The translations under genes were made by a program, and so were the position numbers. From Bacteroidota bacterium (GTDB lineage Bacteria > Bacteroidota > Ignavibacteria > Palsa-1295), in contig JAJPIQ010000069.1 of NCBI GenBank assembly GCA_021324685.1, forward strand, positions 1 to 64,000: 64,000 nt of DNA. The letters run 5' to 3'. Shown in pieces: positions 59,022-64,000 of the stretch (within the stretch, counting starts at the first letter, position 1; every line of letters begins with the position of its first letter). The notes under the pieces were generated by a model. The model ran no database searches and was not told the DNA's origin. It saw only the letters and a list, made by a program, of their open reading frames with translations.

Positions 59022-59033
59022 GAAAGTGTTCGA

Positions 59034-59065
59034 GGCTTCGCGGTCATTCTCACGACCGCGAAGCC
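59034..59065 (+). terminator. 12-bp perfect hairpin after the GldM-like gene
   Basis: GGCTTCGCGGTC (59034-59045) pairs with GACCGCGAAGCC (59054-59065), loop of 8. No T-run follows at once, so it may attenuate or protect the transcript instead of ending it fully. Confidence 0.55.
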
Positions 59066-59112
59066 TTGCTCCTTCGAAAAAAAGTTTTAATTCTGCGTTC
59101 TGATTTAAAAGT

Positions 59113-60807
59113 ATGACATTCCATTCAACTCGGTTTTCGAAACGGCTGCCCGCCTTTTTGCTGGTAGCTGTTTCGGTTTTGGTTTCTCCGCTTCTCGCCT
59201 CGGCGCAACCCATCAACGATTCGCTCAAGGCGCTCACGCTACGGAATGAAAAAATGTACCGCATGCTGAGCAACATGGACGATAAGGGCGCCGACTATAC
59301 CTTTACGAACGTTACCGCGTGGAAGATCACCGACGATGACCTCAAAAACCAGATCATCGCCGTCTATACCGCGCAATACGGTAATAAGCAACTCAAGAAC
59401 TTCGATATTTCAGACGTTTATATTTTTGCGGCGCCTGTTGGGACCGATGCTTCCGGCAGTCCGCGCTTCGAACCGTTCCATGTGCTCTTTATGGGTAAGC
59501 ACGTAACGGTCGATACCTCCGGCGGTGGCGAAGCGAACATCTTCTTCGGCGGCGGTGCGAAAAAGAATACTAACGCACTCGTACCGGTAGCCTTCAAAGG
59601 CCGTGATGTAGTGCGCACGATGTCACACCAGCCCACGCTTGTCGACAATATCAATGCGGTCCAGGGCGATCTTGTAGAACTTCCCGGCGATATCCTTCCG
59701 CGCGGCGTGCAGCTCATTAAGAATGCCGACGAGCGCTACGTCTTCCATCAGATGTTCACGGGCTTCTATTCGAAGCGCATGATCGTCGATGAGCAGGACA
59801 TGGCGATGGGAATTCCGACCTCGGACGAAGAAACGCTCGTCATCGATTCCACGGCGCCGCAGATTCCGATGGAGGCGGATGAAACCCCCATCGCAAGTAC
59901 AGAACAGTTGAATTCGCGTGCATTTCGGTACGAGAAGACGTTCGACCTTTCCATCGATCATTTGGGCGTGAACCTTTCGCGACAGAACGAGCTGTTGTTA
60001 CAGATTGGGAACCCCGAAGTAGGGCTTCCCTTCTGGTCCAGCGGCGAAGCACGGCTCTGGCTCAATATGCGCAACCAGATCGGCACCGAGAGCGATTTTA
60101 TGATCGGCCTCGACATGCCAAATTTCGATCTGGGCGATGTCACGCATGCGATCTTCCAGCCACGCAGGCTCTCGGGCTTCTGGGGCGGTTCTGTCGCAGC
60201 CTATTTTGCCGGTATCGATTTCTTCAGCGCCTTCAATATGCCGGTGGCGTTTAACTTCAGCGTCATCCCATCGCAGGGATCGAATTCCTCGATTATTTAC
60301 GATGGCGTCGGCGGCACGGTCGTCAATCCGAATACGAACCAAACGATGAACGTCCCCGCAAACCGGACGTTCTACCGGACCTCCTTCATCGGGCAGCTCT
60401 ATATTCCTTTTATCGTGCAGCTCGACCCTGCGAACTTCATGCAGTTCTCGGCCGGCGTTGGAGTACATACCGTGAAATTGAGCTGGATCCCGGCAACGGA
60501 TAGCGAAGCCGCCGCGTACGGCTACGGTGCTAATCAGGGCGGGACCATGCAGGACTTGCTCTACAATGGCAAAACCAACGTCTCGACCCCATTTACCCCT
60601 CATGTTGGGATCGAATATGTGAACCACCGCTCGAACAAGTTCGGCCTCGAGTTCCAATACGACCATCTTTTCACGTTCGGCGGCTGGCTTGAACTTATTC
60701 CGGACCATCTCCGGATCGAGGCGAGCTATACGGCCCCGCTGGTGCGCGATGCGCTTCCCTACGAACCGCCGTATTTCTTCGAGATTACGCCACGCATTTA
60801 TTTCTAA
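59113..60807 (+). CDS. Outer-membrane beta-barrel protein with N-terminal periplasmic domain
   Basis: 564 residues, signal peptide LLVAVSVLVSPLLASAQ. The first about 240 residues form a soluble region: helical NDSLKALTLRNEKMYRMLSN, then AWKITDDDLKNQIIAVYTAQ and YIFAAPVGTDASGSPRFEPF. The rest alternates hydrophobic and polar residues as in barrel strands (SGEARLWLNMRNQIGTESDF, FGLEFQYDHLFTFGGWLELI) and ends FEITPRIYF with a terminal Phe. It is followed 49 bp later by a second barrel protein of related plan. Position after the GldM-like gene suggests a link to the secretion machinery or its outer-membrane partner, but I cannot name a family. Confidence 0.65.
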   Translation: MTFHSTRFSKRLPAFLLVAVSVLVSPLLASAQPINDSLKALTLRNEKMYRMLSNMDDKGADYTFTNVTAWKITDDDLKNQIIAVYTAQYGNKQLKNFDISDVYIFAAPVGTDASGSPRFEPFHVLFMGKHVTVDTSGGGEANIFFGGGAKKNTNALVPVAFKGRDVVRTMSHQPTLVDNINAVQGDLVELPGDILPRGVQLIKNADERYVFHQMFTGFYSKRMIVDEQDMAMGIPTSDEETLVIDSTAPQIPMEADETPIASTEQLNSRAFRYEKTFDLSIDHLGVNLSRQNELLLQIGNPEVGLPFWSSGEARLWLNMRNQIGTESDFMIGLDMPNFDLGDVTHAIFQPRRLSGFWGGSVAAYFAGIDFFSAFNMPVAFNFSVIPSQGSNSSIIYDGVGGTVVNPNTNQTMNVPANRTFYRTSFIGQLYIPFIVQLDPANFMQFSAGVGVHTVKLSWIPATDSEAAAYGYGANQGGTMQDLLYNGKTNVSTPFTPHVGIEYVNHRSNKFGLEFQYDHLFTFGGWLELIPDHLRIEASYTAPLVRDALPYEPPYFFEITPRIYF

Positions 60808-60856
60808 CCGACCTGAAGTACTTTTGAAGCAAATGATCATTCAAACACACTCCACT

Positions 60857-62230
60857 ATGAAGCATCTTCGGACCGTACTTCTGGCGCTCTTCAGCCTTAC
60901 GCTCAGCCTCACGAGCGTTTATGCGCAGGACGGCGGACAGCAGTCCTCGCAGCAGCAGGCGCAGCCGACGCAAATGAACTGGGCCGACTCGCTCCGCATG
61001 GCCCGCGCCGAGAATGCCGCGCTCACAGCGATTATCAATTCGATCTCCTCGATCGATACCGCTCGACAGAACGAACTCATTCAATGGATCATCACGGATC
61101 GGACGATCCGTTCGCGCGTCATCAGCGCCCTTCGTAAAAACGGCTATCGCATTTCGCCAAATTCCGTTGCCGAAATGACGGTCACGCAAGTTCCCCCGAA
61201 CGATTTCAACGATCAGGAACAGCTCCTGCGCATTGTCATCGAGCAGATCGGCATCTATGGGAACGCGAACATCCGCCGTATCCTCGGGCCGGCACTCTAC
61301 GATGAGATCAATTCCCGGCAGGGATACGAGTTCACTCTTATTTCCTCGCAGGAAGAGCAGCCGAAGATCCAGTTCGTCGGCATCAATGCTTCGCTCTTTG
61401 GCGGCGATATTATCTTCAAATCGAATTTCGGATTCGGCATTAACGTCGGCGACGATTACATCGGCTATCCCTTCTGGCTGCCGGGAACGATCGGCACCTA
61501 TGGCCTGATCCGCAATGGCACGACCGATTTCCGTCTTGGCATCGAATGGCCACTGGGGCAATCGGGAATTAGTCCGTTCGTCATATCGCAGGGGCTTCAA
61601 ATTCGGGAGCGAAAACTCACCGGTGCGATGGCATTCGCCGCAGAGGTGAAGCAGGATTTAGGGCTGCTCCCGGAACAATCGGGTAAACTTCATTTTGGCC
61701 TTGAATTCCGCGATGCGTTCACGCCCAATATCTCCAGTTTCCCCTATGTCGATCTCAGTGCCAATTCTCCATTCCGCACTGGCGTCTTGAGTACGGGTGC
61801 AAAAAATTCAAGAGACAGTCTTTACTATCTCGCACTTTCGGCCCATGCCTATGTGCAATATAAAATGCCGGACCAAACATTGAAAGGCGCATACATTCAG
61901 GTCGGTGCTGGGATGCATTCGATCCAGCCCTTCAGCATTGGTCCTCCGGGCCAGGGGCCGAACAGCACCAATACCGACCTCAATTTTTACGACCGGCAGA
62001 ATTTCTTCGACCCGTTTGTAAAGCTCGGTTACATTCATACCGGCGAGACCGGCGAAGACTACGCCATCAGTGTGCAGTATTCGAATACACTGCTGACGGA
62101 CGCATGGGTCAAGCTGTTTAAATGGCTGGAACTCGAAGCGAAGTATTCGACCGTCATTGGCCGCAATCCCTATCCCTGGGAATGGAAGGACTACGTGATG
62201 GTCTCGCCGAAACTGATACTCAATTTCTAA
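60857..62230 (+). CDS. Outer-membrane beta-barrel protein with N-terminal domain, second copy
   Basis: 457 residues from ATG 60857, the start that places the signal peptide (LLALFSLTLSLTSVYAQ) first. A Gln/Ser-rich linker and a helical region (WADSLRMARAENAALTAIIN, LIQWIITDRTIRSRVISALR) precede IRRILGPALYDEINSRQGYE, then barrel-like strands (QFVGINASLFGGDIIFKSNF, FRLGIEWPLGQ, LHFGLEFRDAFTP) and a terminal MVSPKLILNF ending in Phe. It shares the soluble-domain-plus-barrel plan with the upstream gene. A strong intrinsic terminator closes the unit 18 bp later. Confidence 0.65.
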   Translation: MKHLRTVLLALFSLTLSLTSVYAQDGGQQSSQQQAQPTQMNWADSLRMARAENAALTAIINSISSIDTARQNELIQWIITDRTIRSRVISALRKNGYRISPNSVAEMTVTQVPPNDFNDQEQLLRIVIEQIGIYGNANIRRILGPALYDEINSRQGYEFTLISSQEEQPKIQFVGINASLFGGDIIFKSNFGFGINVGDDYIGYPFWLPGTIGTYGLIRNGTTDFRLGIEWPLGQSGISPFVISQGLQIRERKLTGAMAFAAEVKQDLGLLPEQSGKLHFGLEFRDAFTPNISSFPYVDLSANSPFRTGVLSTGAKNSRDSLYYLALSAHAYVQYKMPDQTLKGAYIQVGAGMHSIQPFSIGPPGQGPNSTNTDLNFYDRQNFFDPFVKLGYIHTGETGEDYAISVQYSNTLLTDAWVKLFKWLELEAKYSTVIGRNPYPWEWKDYVMVSPKLILNF

Positions 62231-62247
62231 GCAAACACTCGCTTTTC

Positions 62248-62280
62248 AAAAAGCCCGATGGTTACATCGGGCTTTTTTGT
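62248..62280. terminator. Intrinsic terminator, probably bidirectional
   Basis: GCCCGATG (62253-62260) pairs with CATCGGGC (62265-62272) around a GTTA loop. A T-run follows (62273-62278) and an A-run precedes the stem (62248-62252), so it can serve both the barrel gene and the converging giant gene. Confidence 0.9.
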
Positions 62281-62308
62281 TTTCATACGTTCGGTACGGA
62301 CTTCTTCA

Positions 62309-64000
62309 TCATCGAACAATCGTAACCTCTCTGACAAGATCGCCAAAATCGCTCTTTATTAGCAGAAAATAAGCACCGCTCGCAGCATGGACCGGAAGCA
62401 CAACGTTATCCGCGCCAGCAAACAGGGAACATTCCCCGATGTTTTCCACGATGTCGCCCCGGTCGTCCGCAAGCAGGAAACGGCAATTGGTCTCCCGTTT
62501 TAGATCGAGCGATAATTCGATCTTAGAACCGCCGCCTAAGGACTGCACGGCGATGCCATTCACCGCGATGGGAATTTGCAACAGAGCATCGCCCAGCAAC
62601 GAATCTCCGCAGAAGCGATCGATCGTGAGTTCCACGCCGGCGGGAACCGCTTGTGGCGCAAGTACGCACCGCGCAAAATCGGAATCGTCATGGTTAAACG
62701 CCACCTTCTCAATGGTCAGCGTTCCTGATCTCGGCTCCGAAAACGCTGTGGTAAAGTAGGCCTGAACGATCGGAGTCCCGGCTGTCAGGGCAAGGGACGT
62801 GTTACTGGTAAGATCGAGATCGAGCGTCCCCAGTCCACGCTCTACGGCCGTCTCCGACCATCCGCCGGATATATGACATTGACCGGAATAGGTCAAAAGA
62901 TCGCTATCGAACGATACCGTCGCATGGATCGCTGTAAGACCGAGCGAGTCGGGAACGTTGTCCATCGGCCGAATCAGGAACGACACGGTGTCCTGCGGAA
63001 CGCGATGAACGGCGCTCGTGCCGTCGGACGCTTCCAGCGCCATTCGAGCGATCGCAGGACGCGTTGTCGTGATGGCAGAGAGCGGAATGCTTCCCGACAC
63101 TCTGCCATCCGCCGTGCGATAGACAAGGGACGAAGAATGATCCAGTGTATCTTCCGCACTGTAAAGGATTTGCATCGTGACCGAATCGCCCGGAGCTACA
63201 ACGGTATCGCGCCATGCGCCAAGCATCGCAAAGGTATTGGAATCGGTAAGCGCCAGACCTTCGAGTTCCACAGGGCCGCACGTGCCGTTCTTCCACACAA
63301 AATGTTTCGCGTCGCTCGAACAAAGCTTCGCATGAAAAACAGTGTCCGGCGCGCGAACGGCAAGTTCGGTGCCACCAATATTGTTGGACGCTGCGAGTGC
63401 AACGAACGTATCGATAGAAGTTCCCACGATATGGACGGCATTGGTACTGGCCGAGTCGCTCGTGGTGCGGACATGAATTCGCAACGTTTCCGAATCCCCC
63501 GGCGCAAGTTCGATCTCACCCGTGCTATCGAGCGAGAACCAGGTTCCCAGAGCACGGAGCGAAGCCGACAGTGCGATACTTTGACACCGCGAAGCATTCC
63601 TGATCGAGATCGATGTATCGAGCGATGAACACGGCGAAAGATCCGCGGACGTTATCGAGGTTGGCGCAATCTGGATATGCGGAGTATCGGCAACGATGAT
63701 ACCATGAAGTTGGACGGTAAGCGATTGTTCGGCACCCGCAGAGTCCTGTAAAATAAAGGTCACCGAATCTGTTCGTTCCCCGCCGGAATTGGGACGAAGA
63801 CCAATGAGCACTTCTGTGCTGTCACCGGGAGCGATCCAGGTATGAAGCGGCGGAGCAAGAAGTTCGAACTCGGAATTCTGCGGCGCTTCGAAGCTAACGA
63901 TTTGCGTCGAAAGGCACGATTCATCGTGAATAAAGGAGATCCGCTCATTGGTGTCGCAAATGAGCAACGAACCGAATTCAAGGGCACTGTCGGAAAGCGT
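62309..64000 (-). CDS. Giant T9SS-sorted surface protein, paralogue 4 (3' part; 5' end off the window)
   Basis: The frame is open to the right edge, so the start and any signal peptide and propeller lie outside the window. About 563 residues are visible. Cys-pair Ig modules: CDTNERISFIHDESC, CSSLDTSISIRNASRC and CSSDAKHFVWKNGTC. A cohesin-like module follows (IHATVSFDSDLLTYSG ... IVQAYFTTAFSEPRSGTLTI, then CVLAPQ and FCGDSLLGDALLQ). The sorting domain reads LGGGSKIELSLDL, FLLADDRGDIVENI and SGAYFLLIKSDFG. The module order equals that of the genes at 5529, 8836 and 31020. It converges on the terminator at 62248-62280. Confidence 0.83.
   Translation of the reverse strand, partial: TLSDSALEFGSLLICDTNERISFIHDESCLSTQIVSFEAPQNSEFELLAPPLHTWIAPGDSTEVLIGLRPNSGGERTDSVTFILQDSAGAEQSLTVQLHGIIVADTPHIQIAPTSITSADLSPCSSLDTSISIRNASRCQSIALSASLRALGTWFSLDSTGEIELAPGDSETLRIHVRTTSDSASTNAVHIVGTSIDTFVALAASNNIGGTELAVRAPDTVFHAKLCSSDAKHFVWKNGTCGPVELEGLALTDSNTFAMLGAWRDTVVAPGDSVTMQILYSAEDTLDHSSSLVYRTADGRVSGSIPLSAITTTRPAIARMALEASDGTSAVHRVPQDTVSFLIRPMDNVPDSLGLTAIHATVSFDSDLLTYSGQCHISGGWSETAVERGLGTLDLDLTSNTSLALTAGTPIVQAYFTTAFSEPRSGTLTIEKVAFNHDDSDFARCVLAPQAVPAGVELTIDRFCGDSLLGDALLQIPIAVNGIAVQSLGGGSKIELSLDLKRETNCRFLLADDRGDIVENIGECSLFAGADNVVLPVHAASGAYFLLIKSDFGDLVREVTIVR

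Overview
This 64 kb window looks chromosomal and comes from a Gram-negative member of the Bacteroidota/Chlorobi (FCB) group. At least eight long secreted proteins end in a type IX secretion (T9SS) C-terminal sorting domain, a GldM/PorM-like T9SS subunit is encoded at 57.3-59.0 kb, and TAnnTTTG promoter-like boxes occur. With the class II RNR, ThyX and the style of the secreted proteins, a Kapabacteria/Ignavibacteria-like lineage is my best guess; that placement is inference. I see no rRNA, tRNA, CRISPR array, prophage or classical IS.

Layout. 0-1.2 kb: a truncated dihydrofolate-reductase-family gene, then a REP-associated tyrosine transposase (RAYT) bracketed by REP hairpins. 1.2-4.8 kb: B12-dependent ribonucleotide reductase (minus strand). 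4.8-5.5 kb: non-coding, with three consecutive strong hairpins. 5.5-11.8 kb: two tandem paralogous giant secreted proteins. 11.9-15.2 kb: hybrid histidine kinase and a DUF3052 protein. 15.4-19.3 kb: small basic protein, the overlapping run thyX-GT2-nth, a DUF4239 membrane protein and a PAP2 phosphatase. 19.3-22.4 kb: a T9SS-sorted DUF2961/GH172 protein and a small unknown. 22.6-24.9 kb: FtsH. 25-28 kb: a distant REP cluster, coaBC and a class V aminotransferase. 28.4-34.3 kb: Pro-rich lipoprotein, Omp28-like T9SS protein, small unknown, third giant paralogue. 34.3-45.5 kb: minus-strand run of DEAD helicase, RodZ-like protein, histidine kinase, ligA, membrane protein and mfd. 45.6-51.3 kb: tail-fibre-like secreted protein, membrane protein, delta-60-repeat protein and BNR-repeat protein. 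51.3-57.3 kb: metG, barrel/lipoprotein/pepsin-fold-like trio, SDR, riboflavin synthase. 57.3-62.2 kb: GldM-like protein and two outer-membrane barrel proteins. 62.3-64 kb: the 3' part of a fourth giant paralogue.

Two themes deserve attention. First, the four giant secreted proteins share a modular plan: signal peptide, Ycf48/BNR-type propeller repeats, Ig-like modules each carrying a C-x(13,14)-C pair, a cohesin-like module, then the T9SS sorting domain. The GldM-like gene nearby is a natural export partner. Second, short non-coding repeats shape the region: REP hairpins whose stems change by compensation while loop and 5' head stay constant, plus a CACTCGCCA-type repeat that has entered the nrdJ reading frame and supplies the end of coaBC and the start of the next gene.

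Limits: calls rest on reading motifs by eye; no alignments or profile searches were run.
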